This document shows positions 18,162 to 29,794 of a DNA stretch of 64,000 nucleotides, in pieces. The first letter of the stretch is position 1. Each line of letters starts with the position of its first letter. The notes below the pieces were generated by a model. The model had not been told where the DNA came from, did no database searches, and was given only the letters and a program-made list of their open reading frames with translations. This DNA comes from Clostridium tepidum (lineage in GTDB: Bacteria > Bacillota > Clostridia > Clostridiales > Clostridiaceae), in assembly GCF_002008345.1 (NCBI RefSeq), contig NZ_MRAE01000005.1:62001-126000 (forward strand). The letters run 5' to 3'. The translations under genes and the position numbers were made by a program.

Positions 18162-20150
18162 ATGAACCAGTTTAAGGTAATTTCAAAATTTAATCCTACA
18201 GGAGATCAACCTAAAGCTATAAAATCTATTGCCAAAGGCATAAAAAATGGAGAAAAATTTCAAACTTTAATAGGTGTAACAGGATCAGGAAAAACTTTTA
18301 CTATGGCAAATATTATAGAAAAAGTTCAAAAGCCTACTTTAGTTTTAGCACATAATAAAACATTAGCAGCACAATTATGTTCAGAATTTAGAGAGTTTTT
18401 TCCTAATAATGCAGTAGAATATTTTGTGTCTTATTATGATTATTATCAACCAGAAGCCTACGTGGCGCAAAGTGATACGTACATAGAAAAGGATGCATCT
18501 ATAAATGATGAAATAGATAAATTAAGACATTCAGCTACATCCGCTTTGTTTGAAAGAAAAGATGTAATAATTGTTGCTTCTGTATCTTGTATATATGGTT
18601 TAGGTAATCCAGAAGAATATAAAAAATTAACTATATCATTAAGGGAAGGTATGGAAAAAGATAGAGATGAAATAATTAAAAAATTAGTTGAAATACAATA
18701 TGAAAGAAATGATATAGACTTTTCTAGAGGGACTTTTAGAGTAAAGGGAGATGTTTTAGATATTTTCCCTGCTTCATCTAGTAATAAAGGGATAAGAGTA
18801 GAATTTTTTGGTGATGAAATAGATAGAATAAAAGAATTTGATGTTTTAACAGGAGAAACTATAGCTAAATTAAAACATATATCTATATTTCCAGCATCAC
18901 ATTTTGCAACTTCAAAGGATAAATTAGAAATTGCTATAAAAAATATAGAAGAAGAACTAGAGGAAAGAGTGAAAGAGTTAGTATCTCAAGATAAAATATT
19001 AGAAGCTCAAAGATTAAAACAAAGAACTAATTTTGATATAGAAATGATGAGAGAAGTTGGGTACTGTACAGGCATTGAAAATTATTCAAGGGTATTAGAT
19101 GGAAGAGCCAAAGGAACACCACCTCAAACTCTTTTAGATTATTTTCCACAGGATTTTCTTTTATTTATAGATGAAAGTCATGTAACTTTGCCTCAGGTAA
19201 AAGCTATGCAGGCAGGGGATAAATCTAGAAAAGATTCTTTAGTTGAGTATGGATTTAGATTACCTTGTGCTTATGATAATAGACCTCTTACTTTTAATGA
19301 ATTTGAGAATAAATTAAACCAAGTAGTGTTTGTAAGTGCTACACCTGCAAAATATGAATTAGAACGATCCACTAACATAGCAGAGCAAGTAATAAGACCT
19401 ACAGGACTTTTAGATCCAGAAATAATTGTTAAACCAGTAAAAGGACAAATAGATGATTTATATGCTAATATACAAGAAACCATTAAAAATGGTTTTAGGA
19501 TTTTAGTAACTACATTAACAAAAAAAATGGCAGAGGACTTAACGGATTATTTAAAAGACATGGGAGTAAAAACCAGATATTTGCATTCAGATATAGACAC
19601 TATAGAAAGAATGAAAATAATACATGATCTTAGAAAAGGAGAGTTCCATGTTTTAGTTGGAATAAACTTATTAAGAGAAGGATTGGATATACCAGAAGTA
19701 GCTTTGGTTGCAATATTAGATGCAGATAAAGAAGGATTTTTAAGATCTGAGACATCTCTTATACAGACTGTTGGTAGAGCTGCGAGAAATTCTGAAAGTA
19801 AGGTAATTATGTATGGAGATGTTATAACTAAGTCCATGGAAAAGGCTATAAAAGAGACTAATAGAAGAAGAAAAATACAAATAGAATATAATAAAAAGCA
19901 TGGTATTACTCCTCAAACTATCATAAAAGATATAAGAGAAGTAATTCAAATAAGTGATATAGCAGAAGAAAAGGCAGAATATGATGATTTAAGCGAAGCA
20001 CTAAAAGCTTATAATAATGATATAGAAAAATTAATAAAACAATACGAAAAAGAAATGAAAGAAGCAGCACAAAATTTACAGTTTGAAAAAGCAGCTCATT
20101 TGAGAGATTTAATATACAAATTAAAAAAAGATAAACAAACAGAAATTTAA
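18162..20150 (+). CDS. uvrB: Excinuclease ABC subunit B
   Basis: A 662-residue nucleotide excision repair helicase. Walker A is [12 protein letters not shown] near residue 37. The damage-clamping beta-hairpin region is [15 protein letters not shown]. The DESH box is followed by motifs to QTVGRAARN, and a C-terminal UVR helix ([20 protein letters not shown]) contacts UvrC. ATG 18162 is 8 nt from AAGGAT; another in-frame ATG at 18153 is nearly as good and overlaps the upstream gene. Confidence 0.97.
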   Translation: MNQFKVISKFNPTGDQPKAIKSIAKGIKNGEKFQTLIGVTGSGKTFTMANIIEKVQKPTLVLAHNKTLAAQLCSEFREFFPNNAVEYFVSYYDYYQPEAYVAQSDTYIEKDASINDEIDKLRHSATSALFERKDVIIVASVSCIYGLGNPEEYKKLTISLREGMEKDRDEIIKKLVEIQYERNDIDFSRGTFRVKGDVLDIFPASSSNKGIRVEFFGDEIDRIKEFDVLTGETIAKLKHISIFPASHFATSKDKLEIAIKNIEEELEERVKELVSQDKILEAQRLKQRTNFDIEMMREVGYCTGIENYSRVLDGRAKGTPPQTLLDYFPQDFLLFIDESHVTLPQVKAMQAGDKSRKDSLVEYGFRLPCAYDNRPLTFNEFENKLNQVVFVSATPAKYELERSTNIAEQVIRPTGLLDPEIIVKPVKGQIDDLYANIQETIKNGFRILVTTLTKKMAEDLTDYLKDMGVKTRYLHSDIDTIERMKIIHDLRKGEFHVLVGINLLREGLDIPEVALVAILDADKEGFLRSETSLIQTVGRAARNSESKVIMYGDVITKSMEKAIKETNRRRKIQIEYNKKHGITPQTIIKDIREVIQISDIAEEKAEYDDLSEALKAYNNDIEKLIKQYEKEMKEAAQNLQFEKAAHLRDLIYKLKKDKQTEI

Positions 20151-20168
20151 GGAGTGTAGTAACAAATA

Positions 20169-22991
20169 ATGAAGGATAAAATTATTATTAAGGGTGCTAA
20201 GGTTAACAATTTAAAGAATATAGATCTTAAGTTACCAAGAGATAAATACATAGTATTTACGGGACTATCTGGTTCTGGCAAATCCTCATTAGCTTTTGAC
20301 ACTTTGTATGCTGAAGGACAGAGAAGATATGTAGAATCTTTATCTGCTTATGCGAGACAGTTTTTAGGACAAATGGATAAACCAGATGTAGATTATATAG
20401 AAGGATTATCCCCAGCTATATCGATTGATCAAAAAACTACTAATAGAAATCCACGCTCAACAGTGGGAACAGTCACAGAAATATATGATTATTTAAGATT
20501 ACTATATGCAAAAATAGGTAAGCCTCATTGTCCTAAATGTGGAAAAGAGATAACTCAACAGACAGTAGACCAAATGGTAGATAAAATAATGAATATGAAA
20601 GAAAGAACTAGAATACAAATATTATCTCCAATTATAAGAGGAAGAAAAGGTGAACATATTAAAACAATAGAAAATATAATAAAACAAGGCTATGTAAGAG
20701 CTAGAATAGATGGAAATATAGTAGATTTAGAAGAGGAAGAAATAAAGCTAGAAAAAAATAAAAAACATACTATAGAAGCTGTAGTAGATAGGTTAGTAGT
20801 TAAGGAAGGTATAGAAAGTAGACTTTCAGATTCAATAGAAACAGCGTTAAAATTATCTGATGGAATAGTAATAATAAATATTGTTGGAGAAGAGGATATA
20901 CTTTTTAGTGAAAGATTTGCATGTACAGATTGCAATATAAGTATAGGAGAGATAGCTCCTAGAATGTTTTCTTTTAATTCACCTTTTGGGAAATGTGATA
21001 AATGTGATGGGTTAGGAACCTTAATGGAAATAGATGAGGATTTAGTTATACCTAATAAAAGCAAGAGCATAGTAGAAGGAGCAATAGTTCCATTAGGTAG
21101 TGGTAGTTTAAAGGAAGATTCCTGGACTTTTAGTATATTAAAAGCTTTAGCAAAAGAATATAAATTTGATTTAAATACACCTATAGATAAATTGAATCCT
21201 AAAATACTAGATATTGTTTTATATGGACTAAATGGAGATAGAATAAAGGTAAACTATAAAAAAGAAAATAGAATTATGGAATTAAATCATGCTTATGAAG
21301 GTGTTATAAATAATCTTAGAAGAAGATATATAGAAACTAATTCTGATTATATAAAAAGAGATATTGAAAGATATATGAGTGATAATCCTTGTCCAAAGTG
21401 TAAAGGAGCAAGACTTCATGATGAGGCTTTATCTGTTACAGTAGGAGATAAGAATATATTCCAGTTTTGTAATATGTCTATAAAAAAAGAATTAGAATTT
21501 ATAGAGTCTTTAGAGTTATCTAAAAAAGATGAGATAATAAGTAATCAGATATTAAAAGAGATTTGTAGTAGATTAAAATTTTTAATAGACGTAGGTTTAG
21601 ACTATCTTACATTGTCTAGAAATGCATCAACTTTATCAGGTGGAGAATCTCAAAGAATAAGATTAGCTACGCAAATAGGTTCTAGTTTAGTAGGAGTTTT
21701 ATATATATTAGATGAGCCTAGTATAGGGCTTCATCAAAGAGATAATGATAGACTTATAAGAACATTAAAAAATTTAAGGGATTTAGGAAATACTTTAGTA
21801 GTTGTAGAGCATGATGAAGATACAATAAGAGAAGCGGATTATATTGTTGATATAGGTCCAGGTGCTGGAGAACATGGTGGAGAAATAGTGGCAGCGGGAA
21901 CTTTAGAAGATATAATGAATAATGAAGAATCTATAACAGGACAATATATAAAGGGAGTTAGAACAATATCAGTTCCTGAGGAAAGACGAAAAGGTTCAGG
22001 GAAATATATATCCATAAAGGGAGCTAAAGAAAATAATTTAAAAAATATAAATGTTAAATTCCCTCTAGAAGTATTTACTTGTGTAACAGGAGTTTCAGGA
22101 TCAGGCAAAAGTACTTTAGTTAATGAAATACTATATAAGGGTATTCACAAAAAGTTAAATAATTCAAAGGATAATCCAGGAAGACATAAGGAAATTACAG
22201 GTATAGAAAATATAGATAAGGTTATCAATATAGATCAAAGCCCTATAGGAAGAACACCAAGATCAAATCCTGCTACATATACAGGCGTATTTGATATAAT
22301 AAGAGAAGTCTTTTCAAATACTAAAGAAGCTAAAATGAGAGGATATAAACCAGGAAGATTTAGTTTTAATGTTAAGGGTGGAAGATGTGAGGCTTGCAAT
22401 GGAGATGGAATTATAAAAATTGAAATGCAATTTTTATCTGATGTTTATGTTCCTTGTGAAGTTTGTAAGGGTAAAAGATATAATAGAGAAACTTTAGAAG
22501 TAAAATATAAGGGAAAAAATATATCAGATGTATTAAATATGACTGTAGAAGAGGCATTAAACTTTTTTGAAAATATTCCGCGAGTAAAAAATAAACTTCA
22601 AACACTTATGGATGTAGGTTTAAGTTATATAAGATTAGGTCAATCTTCTACACAACTTTCAGGAGGAGAAGCTCAGCGAATAAAATTAGCTTATGAATTA
22701 TCTAAGAGAAGTACAGGAAAAACTCTTTATATATTAGATGAACCTACTACTGGACTTCATATGGAAGATGTAAATAAATTAATAAGTATATTACAAAGAC
22801 TAACAGACTCAGGAAATACTGTAGTTGTTATAGAGCATAATTTAGATGTAATAAAAAATGCTGATTATTTGATAGATTTAGGCCCAGAAGGTGGAGAAAA
22901 AGGAGGAACTATAATAGCAGAAGGTACTCCAGAAAAAATTTCAAGAGCTAGTAACTCATATACAGGACAATATTTAAAAAAGATGTTATAA
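20169..22991 (+). CDS. uvrA: Excinuclease ABC subunit A
   Basis: A 940-residue damage-recognition ATPase with two ABC modules: Walker [10 protein letters not shown] near residue 33 and GVSGSGKST near 641, and signatures [13 protein letters not shown] and [13 protein letters not shown]. Zinc-finger cysteines are in [19 protein letters not shown] and [17 protein letters not shown]. Length is normal. It lies 18 nt after uvrB and the two are certainly co-transcribed. Confidence 0.98.
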   Translation: MKDKIIIKGAKVNNLKNIDLKLPRDKYIVFTGLSGSGKSSLAFDTLYAEGQRRYVESLSAYARQFLGQMDKPDVDYIEGLSPAISIDQKTTNRNPRSTVGTVTEIYDYLRLLYAKIGKPHCPKCGKEITQQTVDQMVDKIMNMKERTRIQILSPIIRGRKGEHIKTIENIIKQGYVRARIDGNIVDLEEEEIKLEKNKKHTIEAVVDRLVVKEGIESRLSDSIETALKLSDGIVIINIVGEEDILFSERFACTDCNISIGEIAPRMFSFNSPFGKCDKCDGLGTLMEIDEDLVIPNKSKSIVEGAIVPLGSGSLKEDSWTFSILKALAKEYKFDLNTPIDKLNPKILDIVLYGLNGDRIKVNYKKENRIMELNHAYEGVINNLRRRYIETNSDYIKRDIERYMSDNPCPKCKGARLHDEALSVTVGDKNIFQFCNMSIKKELEFIESLELSKKDEIISNQILKEICSRLKFLIDVGLDYLTLSRNASTLSGGESQRIRLATQIGSSLVGVLYILDEPSIGLHQRDNDRLIRTLKNLRDLGNTLVVVEHDEDTIREADYIVDIGPGAGEHGGEIVAAGTLEDIMNNEESITGQYIKGVRTISVPEERRKGSGKYISIKGAKENNLKNINVKFPLEVFTCVTGVSGSGKSTLVNEILYKGIHKKLNNSKDNPGRHKEITGIENIDKVINIDQSPIGRTPRSNPATYTGVFDIIREVFSNTKEAKMRGYKPGRFSFNVKGGRCEACNGDGIIKIEMQFLSDVYVPCEVCKGKRYNRETLEVKYKGKNISDVLNMTVEEALNFFENIPRVKNKLQTLMDVGLSYIRLGQSSTQLSGGEAQRIKLAYELSKRSTGKTLYILDEPTTGLHMEDVNKLISILQRLTDSGNTVVVIEHNLDVIKNADYLIDLGPEGGEKGGTIIAEGTPEKISRASNSYTGQYLKKML

Positions 22992-22998
22992 TTTATTT

Positions 22999-23036
22999 GG
23001 GACTAGCATATAAACATATAGGTGCTAGTCCTTTAA
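22999..23036 (+). terminator. Terminator after uvrA
   Basis: GGACTAGCA ... TGCTAGTCC is followed by TTTAAAT. Confidence 0.85.
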
Positions 23037-23089
23037 ATACAAATATTTTAGCATAATATACCAACAGGGAAGGTAAAGAAGGTGAGAAT

Positions 23090-23527
23090 ATGGATTTAAG
23101 TAAGTTAAGTCTAATTTTTAAAATAGTCATAATAGGCATAGTATACATTATAATATTTTGGGCTTTGAAAATAATGTATAAGGATATGAAGGATGGAAAT
23201 AAAAAAAGAAGACCTACTGGTAGAAAAACCTTTGGTTTAGAAATAATACATGCTATAAATAAATCTGAATTAAGGAAAGGTGCTGTTATTCCTATTAGAG
23301 GAGATATAACTATAGGAAGAAAACCAGATAATGTATTAATATTAGATGATCCTTACGTTTCAGGACATCATGCAATAATTTATAGTAAAAATACTCAACA
23401 TATAATAGAAGACTTAAATAGTACAAATGGAACTTTGTTAAATAATAAAAATATTACGGGCAAAAACCAATTATCGCCAGGTGATTTAATAAAAATAGGT
23501 GGTACAGTTTTTAAGGTAATAGGATAA
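23090..23527 (+). CDS. Membrane-anchored FHA-domain protein
   Basis: A 145-residue protein with one N-terminal transmembrane helix (residues 8-28), a basic linker, and a C-terminal FHA phosphothreonine-binding domain. The domain motifs are ITIGRKPDNVLILDDPYVSGHHA and IEDLNSTNGTLLNNKNI. It sits directly before an FtsW/RodA protein and a class B PBP, the same trio seen in actinobacterial wall operons. It probably reads Ser/Thr phosphorylation to tune wall synthesis. No kinase is in this window. Confidence 0.85.
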   Translation: MDLSKLSLIFKIVIIGIVYIIIFWALKIMYKDMKDGNKKRRPTGRKTFGLEIIHAINKSELRKGAVIPIRGDITIGRKPDNVLILDDPYVSGHHAIIYSKNTQHIIEDLNSTNGTLLNNKNITGKNQLSPGDLIKIGGTVFKVIG

Positions 23528-23563
23528 GTCAAAATCCATGAAATGTGGGATGGTGAAAAAAAT

Positions 23564-24769
23564 ATGAACTCTATAAAGGGTGAAAGAAAACTTTTAAGAT
23601 ATACTTATTTTTTATGTATAGTATGCTTTCTAAATTTAGCAATATTGAAGCAACCCTTTGATAAAGGTGCTATGATAATAGCGGGGGTTACTTGTTTATT
23701 AATAGGATATTCCTATTTTATAATAAGAAAATTTTTCTCTGATGGAGATAAGTATATGTTTATTTTTTCTAGTATACTATCAGTTATAGGTATAGTTATG
23801 CTTTATAGAATAGACGTAAGTACTTCAATAAAGCAAATAATATGGTTTGCTATTGGAGTTACAGTTTTTATATTAATGGTAGTTTTATTACCTGATTTAA
23901 AGAGATTTGCTAAATATAAATATTTATTTTTAGTAATTACTATTTTATTTATGGCTCTTGGAACTTTATTAGGAAAGGAAATCTATGGAGCTAAAAACTG
24001 GGTAAACATAGGAGGGATTGCTTTTCAACCTTCAGAGTTTGGAAAAATATTTTTAGTAGCTTATTTAGCTGCTTCATTAAAAGATTATAATGGTAAGTTT
24101 ATAAAGTTAATAGAACCAGCTGTAGTAGTTATGATGTGCTTAGGATTTATGGTATTGCAAAGAGATCTGGGTTCAGCTTTAATATTCTTTGGTATATCTA
24201 TAACTATGTTATACATAGCCACTTCTAAATTAAAATATGTATTAACTTGTTTAGGGTTATTCGGTGCAGGTTCAATTATATCTTATAAATTGTTTGATCA
24301 TGTTCAAACAAGAGTTCTTATATGGAAAAATCCATGGCCTTATGCTAGTGGTAAAAGCTATCAAATAGTTCAATCAATGCTTTCTATAGCATCTGGAGGA
24401 TTAAGTGGAACTGGTTTAGGACTTGGACATCCAGAATATGTACCAGTAAATACTACAGATTTTATATATGCAGTTATATGTGAAGAATTAGGAATATTAA
24501 TGGGATTTGCTATAATAATATTTTATTTTCTTTTATTTTATAGAGGTATGAGAGCGGCGGTTCATGCAGAAAATAATTTTTCAAGACTTTTAGCAGTAGG
24601 ATATAGTGCCATGATAGCCTCCCAAGTATTAGTAATAGTAGGTGGAGTTATAAACATGATTCCTCTTACTGGTATAACATTGCCTCTAGTAAGTCGTGGA
24701 GGAAGTTCTATGATGAGCATTTATGTTTGTTTAGGTATATTGCAAAAGATATCAGAAGAGGGTAGATAA
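23564..24769 (+). CDS. FtsW/RodA/SpoVE family peptidoglycan glycosyltransferase
   Basis: A 401-residue SEDS protein with about ten transmembrane helices. SEDS motifs present are GAKNWVNIGGIAFQPSEFGKI, QRDLGSALIFF, and the C-terminal GVINMIPLTGITLPLVSRGGSSM. It polymerises lipid II together with its PBP partner, encoded 4 nt downstream. Which of the elongation, division or spore-cortex roles it serves cannot be told; the FHA context favours the RodA-like actinobacterial arrangement. ATG 23564 is preferred over 23543 because GGTG lies in front of it. Confidence 0.9.
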   Translation: MNSIKGERKLLRYTYFLCIVCFLNLAILKQPFDKGAMIIAGVTCLLIGYSYFIIRKFFSDGDKYMFIFSSILSVIGIVMLYRIDVSTSIKQIIWFAIGVTVFILMVVLLPDLKRFAKYKYLFLVITILFMALGTLLGKEIYGAKNWVNIGGIAFQPSEFGKIFLVAYLAASLKDYNGKFIKLIEPAVVVMMCLGFMVLQRDLGSALIFFGISITMLYIATSKLKYVLTCLGLFGAGSIISYKLFDHVQTRVLIWKNPWPYASGKSYQIVQSMLSIASGGLSGTGLGLGHPEYVPVNTTDFIYAVICEELGILMGFAIIIFYFLLFYRGMRAAVHAENNFSRLLAVGYSAMIASQVLVIVGGVINMIPLTGITLPLVSRGGSSMMSIYVCLGILQKISEEGR

Positions 24770-24773
24770 AATT

Positions 24774-26204
24774 ATGAAGGATATTTCAAATAATATAAAA
24801 AAAGTTTTACTGGTTTTTTTAATATGCTTTATGGGACTTATAGCCTACATAACTTATTTTGAAATAGTAGTTGGTCCTAAAATAGTAGATAGTAGTTATA
24901 ATAGAAGGTTGTGGGTAAAGAGAAATGAAGTATTAAGGGGAACTATATATGATAGAAATATGCAGCCTCTAACTAAAAGCCAAAGAGTAAACAGTGAATT
25001 GCAAAATAGGGAATACACTGGTGGTTCTATGTTCGCTCATGTATTAGGATATGTTAATGTAAAATATGGATTAACAGGATTAGAAAAAAAATATGACAAA
25101 GAGCTAATGTCAACAGATATACAAGATGATTTAGCAACTTTCTTTAAAAATCAAGGTAAGTTAGAACAAAAAGTAGGACATAATTTAAAGACAACATTAG
25201 ATTGTAAGATTCAAAAATCAGCTTATGATGCTCTAGGTCAAAATAAAGGCGCTGTGGTTGTACTAAATCCAAAAACAGGAGAAGTTTTAGGAATGGTATC
25301 TAAGCCATCCTATGATCCTAATAAATTAGATGATATATGGGAAAGTATAAATAAAGATAAGAATATTCCATTAATAAATAGAGCTACAGCAGGTTTATAT
25401 CCTCCAGGATCTACTTTTAAGATAGTAACTGCATTAAGTGCTTTAGAGAATATGTCTGGGGTAATGAACAGAACATTTCAAGACAATGGAAGTTTAGATT
25501 TAGGAGGAGGATATACTTTAAGTAATTATGCTGGAGCAGCTTATGGAAATTTAGATTTAAGAGGAGCTTTTGTTCACTCTAGTAACGTAATATTTGGTAG
25601 TTTGGGATTGGAATTAGGCAATTCTAGATTAAAATCTACTGCAGAAAAATTTTACTTTAATAAACAAGTACCTACAGATGGTATAGCTATAGAAAGTAGT
25701 AGGTTCCCAAGTTTAAAAAGTTATGAAAAAGGTAGTATAGCTCAAAGTGGAATAGGTCAAAGCTCTATATTAGTAACTCCTATGGAAATGGCATTAGTTG
25801 GAGCTACAGTAGCTAATGATGGAGTTATGATGAAACCTTATTTAGTAAAAGAAGTCTTAAGTAGTAAAGGGGAATTAATAAGAACAATTCCACCAGAATC
25901 TAATGGAGAAATAGTAAGCAAAAATAATGCTAGAATACTTAAAGACTTTATGAAAGGTGTTGTAGAGGAAGGTAGTGGAAGAAATGCTAGCGTAGAAGGT
26001 ATTCAAGTTGCTGGAAAGACTGGAACAGCAGATCATAGAGATTCTATTAGTGGAAAGGCAGCAGCTCATTCATGGTTTGTAGGTTTTGCACCGTATGACA
26101 ACCCACAAGTGGCTGTAGCGGTAATTGTAGAAAATGGAGGTCAAGGAGGCATAGCAGCAGCTAGTATAGCTTCACAAGTAATAAGTACAGCCTTAAGTAA
26201 ATAA
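24774..26204 (+). CDS. Class B penicillin-binding protein (transpeptidase)
   Basis: A 476-residue PBP, short for class B. It has an N-terminal signal anchor at residues 8-28 and a small dimerisation region, then the transpeptidase domain. Catalytic motifs are SxxK in YPPGSTFKIV, SxN in HSSNVIFG and KTG in VAGKTGTAD. The small N-terminal module resembles the PbpA partners of RodA in FHA-type operons. It cross-links peptidoglycan made by the preceding SEDS protein. Confidence 0.9.
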   Translation: MKDISNNIKKVLLVFLICFMGLIAYITYFEIVVGPKIVDSSYNRRLWVKRNEVLRGTIYDRNMQPLTKSQRVNSELQNREYTGGSMFAHVLGYVNVKYGLTGLEKKYDKELMSTDIQDDLATFFKNQGKLEQKVGHNLKTTLDCKIQKSAYDALGQNKGAVVVLNPKTGEVLGMVSKPSYDPNKLDDIWESINKDKNIPLINRATAGLYPPGSTFKIVTALSALENMSGVMNRTFQDNGSLDLGGGYTLSNYAGAAYGNLDLRGAFVHSSNVIFGSLGLELGNSRLKSTAEKFYFNKQVPTDGIAIESSRFPSLKSYEKGSIAQSGIGQSSILVTPMEMALVGATVANDGVMMKPYLVKEVLSSKGELIRTIPPESNGEIVSKNNARILKDFMKGVVEEGSGRNASVEGIQVAGKTGTADHRDSISGKAAAHSWFVGFAPYDNPQVAVAVIVENGGQGGIAAASIASQVISTALSK

Positions 26205-26231
26205 TAAAATAGAGGTGAAAGATAAAGTCAT

Positions 26232-27128
26232 ATGAAAATTGCAGATATAACTAGTAAAAACAGTGGTGAAATAGTAGAATTTAATGCTTTAGTTAATGAT
26301 AAAAGAACCAATTATAAAAAAGATGGAAGTCCTTATCTGTTACTAATATTACAAGATAATACAGGAACAATATCTTTTCCTGTATGGGATAAATATGAAC
26401 AGTTAAATAGTTTTGTAGAAGTAGATTCTGTTGTAGCTGTAAAGGGAGTAGCGGCTACATTTAATGGTAACATGCAGATAAGAAATCCAGTTATAAATTT
26501 ATTTAAAGGAAACGTAAATTATTCTGATTTTGTGCCAGAATATAATATACCTAAAAATTTAATAGATTATTTTAATGAAACTATAAATAATTTAGAGGAT
26601 AAATATAAAAAAATAGCTATAGCGGCCACTGGAGCTATGGGATATGATAAAAAAAGATGGAACGAGTTTATAACCTGTGTAGCTGCAGAAAAGTTTCATG
26701 GCAATAAAAGAGGAGGATTATTTCTTCATACCGTAGGAGTTATGAAAACCATAGATAATATAATAGAAAATTATATAACAAATCCATTTTATATGAGTGC
26801 AAAGAATTGTATCAATAAAGATAGATTAATGCTTAAAGCTATTGTTCATGACATAATGAAAATTAAAGAGTATGATTATAAAGGTATAATAAGAAGAAAA
26901 TCTATAAAGATGGATCATTTGGTTATGGGGGCTTCTTATATAAATGAAATAAATAATGAAGTTGGAAAGATTTTAGATGAAGATGAATTAGATGATATTT
27001 GCTATTCTATATTATCTCACCATGGTGAATTTGGTAATTTTGAGCCTAAAACTATAGAAGATGTATTATTAAATGCAGCGGATATAGTTGATAGTCAAAT
27101 AGTTAATGCCATAGAAAATAAAATATAA
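26232..27128 (+). CDS. yhaM: YhaM-type 3'-5' exoribonuclease (OB fold plus HD domain)
   Basis: A 298-residue protein. The N-terminal OB-fold nucleic-acid-binding domain (about 1-100; YLLLILQDNTGTISFPVWDK) is followed by an HD phosphohydrolase domain with metal ligands in LHTVGV, AIVHDIMKI and LSHHGEFG, and a distal Asp in AADIVDS. This architecture defines YhaM/CBF1 exoribonucleases. Confidence 0.85.
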   Translation: MKIADITSKNSGEIVEFNALVNDKRTNYKKDGSPYLLLILQDNTGTISFPVWDKYEQLNSFVEVDSVVAVKGVAATFNGNMQIRNPVINLFKGNVNYSDFVPEYNIPKNLIDYFNETINNLEDKYKKIAIAATGAMGYDKKRWNEFITCVAAEKFHGNKRGGLFLHTVGVMKTIDNIIENYITNPFYMSAKNCINKDRLMLKAIVHDIMKIKEYDYKGIIRRKSIKMDHLVMGASYINEINNEVGKILDEDELDDICYSILSHHGEFGNFEPKTIEDVLLNAADIVDSQIVNAIENKI

Positions 27129-27135
27129 TTTTGTT

Positions 27136-27175
27136 AAATAAATCTTGTGAATTCACAAGATTTATTTAATTTTTA
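27136..27175 (+). terminator. Terminator after yhaM
   Basis: A perfect palindrome, AAATAAATCTTGTGAA with its complement (27136-27167), then AATTTTT. Confidence 0.9.
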
Positions 27176-27303
27176 AAATTTTTATTTAAGTAATTAAATT
27201 TACTCGAAAATTGCAAATAAAGGGCAAAAAAGTGTAATTTAATGATATAATATAATGAATAAAGAAAGATTTAGATAAAATATTTTTAATAGAGGAGAAT
27301 TTT

Positions 27304-27912
27304 ATGAAAGGTAAAACACATGCGGGAGTAGGGATAGCGGTGTTTTTATCTATATATAGTAGATTGCCAGGAAACTTTAGTTATTTTGGTTTACTTGTAG
27401 TTTTTATATCCTCTTTACTTCCAGATATAGATCATCCAAAGAGTATATTTAATAAATATATATTGTTTTTTAAAAACAAAACTTCAAAAATAGCCTTTTA
27501 TAGCTGTAGTGGCGTTTTAGTATTTTGGTACGATTATCTTTATACAAGGGAGCCAGCTCTAAAGGCGTTAGCTATAATGCTAATAGTAATAGCTATATCA
27601 TCTCATAGAAATGGTCTTACTCATAGTTTGTTTGGAATGATTATATTTGCGTTTATAGCAGGCTACTTAGGAAATATGTATAATATACATTATATAGTGT
27701 ATTATCTTTTTATTGGCTATGGTAGTCATATTTTATGTGATATGGCTACTAATAGAGGTGTACCACTTTTATATCCTTTTAGTAAAAAAAAGTTTAAATT
27801 TCCTGTGACTTATAAAAGTAATTCTAAAATAGCAACATTAATAGAAACCATATTAACTACGTTGGTTTTAATATTTACAATATATAAGTTACCAATAATT
27901 TTTCCCAAATAA
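27304..27912 (+). CDS. YdjM/DUF457-type membrane-bound metal-dependent hydrolase
   Basis: A 202-residue membrane protein with four or five helices. Family metal-binding motifs are present: GKTHAGVGIAVF at the start, LLPDIDHPKS, SSHRNGLTHSLFG and GYGSHILCDMAT. The family is annotated as membrane-bound metal-dependent hydrolases and its substrate is unknown. It lies 13 nt upstream of uvrC; the functional link is unclear. Confidence 0.85.
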   Translation: MKGKTHAGVGIAVFLSIYSRLPGNFSYFGLLVVFISSLLPDIDHPKSIFNKYILFFKNKTSKIAFYSCSGVLVFWYDYLYTREPALKALAIMLIVIAISSHRNGLTHSLFGMIIFAFIAGYLGNMYNIHYIVYYLFIGYGSHILCDMATNRGVPLLYPFSKKKFKFPVTYKSNSKIATLIETILTTLVLIFTIYKLPIIFPK

Positions 27913-27925
27913 TAGGAGTGATTAG

Positions 27926-29782
27926 GTGTTTGATTTAGAATATCAATTAAAAAATTTGCCAGATAAACCTGGAGTATATTTAATGAAAAATAATTTAGGG
28001 GAAATTATTTATGTAGGAAAAGCAAAAGTATTAAAAAATAGAGTAAGACAATATTTTCAAAAATCACAAAAGCATTCTGAAAAAGTTAAGGCTATGGTAA
28101 AAAATATAGAGGAATTTGAGTATATAATTACAGATTCAGAAATAGAGGCTTTAATATTAGAATGTAATTTAATAAAAAAATATAGACCTAAATACAATAT
28201 ACTTTTAAAGGATGATAAACATTATCCTTTTATAAAAGTTACATTATCTGAGGATTTTCCTAGGGTAATTTCTACAAGGAAAGTTATTAAAGATGGAAGT
28301 AAATATTTTGGGCCTTATGTGGATGGAGGTTCTGTAAAGGATATTATAGAATTAATAAAAAAAACATTTCCTATAAGAACCTGCAAAAGAAATATAGTAG
28401 AAGGTGATAAGCCTATAAGACCTTGTTTAAATTATCAAATAGGATTATGCAAAGCACCTTGTGCTCAGTACATAAAAAAAAGTGATTATAGAGAAATTAT
28501 AAATGATGTTATAAAATTATTATCAGGAAAACAGTTAGATATAGTAGAAAATCTTAAAATAAATATGAAGAAAGCAGCAGAAAATCTAGACTTTGAAAAA
28601 GCAGCTACATTAAGAGATAAAATAAATACAATAGAAAAAATAGGAGAAAGGCAAAAAATAATTCTAAATAATTTTGATAATGAAGATTACATATCGTTAT
28701 ATAGTGATGAAAAAGATACATGTTTTCAGGTATTCTTTTTAAGAAATGGTAAAATAGTAGGTAGAGAACATTTTATAATACAAGATACGTTTGATACTAG
28801 TTATTCTACGTTGATTTCTAATTTTTTAAAAGAATTTTACGGTGGAACTGCTTATATTCCTAAGATTATATATGTTCCTGATGTGGAAGATATAGAATTA
28901 TTAGAACAGTGGTTGACTCTAAAAAAGGAAAATAAATGCACAATTAAGATTCCAATAAAAGGTGATAAAAAGAATATACTAGATATGGTCCAAAAAAATG
29001 CCAAGACAACTTTAGAAAATTTTAAACTGAAATACCTACAAGAAAAAGCTTTATATGATAATGTTTTAAAAGATTTAAAAAATATATTAAATCTAAAAGA
29101 AGAACCTATAAGAATTGAGGCCTTTGATATATCTAATATACAAGGATTTGATTCTGTGGGAAGTATGGTAGTTTTTGAAAAAGGAAGAGCAAAACCTAGT
29201 GATTATAGAAGATTTAAGATAAACACTGTAAATGGTGTTGATGATTACAAAAGTATGAAAGAAATATTAACTAGAAGATTTCAACATGGGCTAAGTGAAA
29301 TAAAATCTATACAGGATAGAAAATTAAAGTTTAGTTCAGGAAAATTTTCTGTTTTCCCAGATTTGATATTAATGGATGGGGGAAAAGGGCAAGTAAACAT
29401 TGCATTAGATGTTTTAAATACATTTAATATAAATATACCTGTATGCGGTATGGTTAAAGATAATAAACATAAAACTAGAGGTCTAATTTATAATGGAGAG
29501 GAAATAATTATAAATAAATATAGAAGTGTTATGAAATTTATTACTAGAGTACAAGATGAAGTTCATAGGTTTGCTATAAGTTATCACAGAAGTTTAAGAG
29601 GGAAAAATAGTTTTCATTCTGTTTTGGATGATATACCTAATATAGGAGAGAAAAGAAAAAAAGATTTACTTTTAAATTTTAAAAGCATAGATAATATAAA
29701 AAAAGCAACTTATGAAGAACTTTTAGGTGTACCATCTATGGATAAAAAGTCAGCTAAAAGCGTAATTGAATTTTTTAAGTAA
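27926..29782 (+). CDS. uvrC: Excinuclease ABC subunit C
   Basis: A 618-residue dual-incision nuclease of excision repair. The GIY-YIG domain (PGVYLMKNNLGEIIYVGKA) makes the 3' cut. A UVR helix (MKKAAENLDFEKAATLRDKI) contacts UvrB. The C-terminal RNase H-like domain (EAFDISNIQGFDSVGSMVVF, then LILMDGGKGQVN) makes the 5' cut, and helix-hairpin-helix motifs end the protein. It uses a GTG start with TAGGAG upstream. Confidence 0.97.
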   Translation: MFDLEYQLKNLPDKPGVYLMKNNLGEIIYVGKAKVLKNRVRQYFQKSQKHSEKVKAMVKNIEEFEYIITDSEIEALILECNLIKKYRPKYNILLKDDKHYPFIKVTLSEDFPRVISTRKVIKDGSKYFGPYVDGGSVKDIIELIKKTFPIRTCKRNIVEGDKPIRPCLNYQIGLCKAPCAQYIKKSDYREIINDVIKLLSGKQLDIVENLKINMKKAAENLDFEKAATLRDKINTIEKIGERQKIILNNFDNEDYISLYSDEKDTCFQVFFLRNGKIVGREHFIIQDTFDTSYSTLISNFLKEFYGGTAYIPKIIYVPDVEDIELLEQWLTLKKENKCTIKIPIKGDKKNILDMVQKNAKTTLENFKLKYLQEKALYDNVLKDLKNILNLKEEPIRIEAFDISNIQGFDSVGSMVVFEKGRAKPSDYRRFKINTVNGVDDYKSMKEILTRRFQHGLSEIKSIQDRKLKFSSGKFSVFPDLILMDGGKGQVNIALDVLNTFNINIPVCGMVKDNKHKTRGLIYNGEEIIINKYRSVMKFITRVQDEVHRFAISYHRSLRGKNSFHSVLDDIPNIGEKRKKDLLLNFKSIDNIKKATYEELLGVPSMDKKSAKSVIEFFK

Positions 29783-29794
29783 AATTTATCCCAT

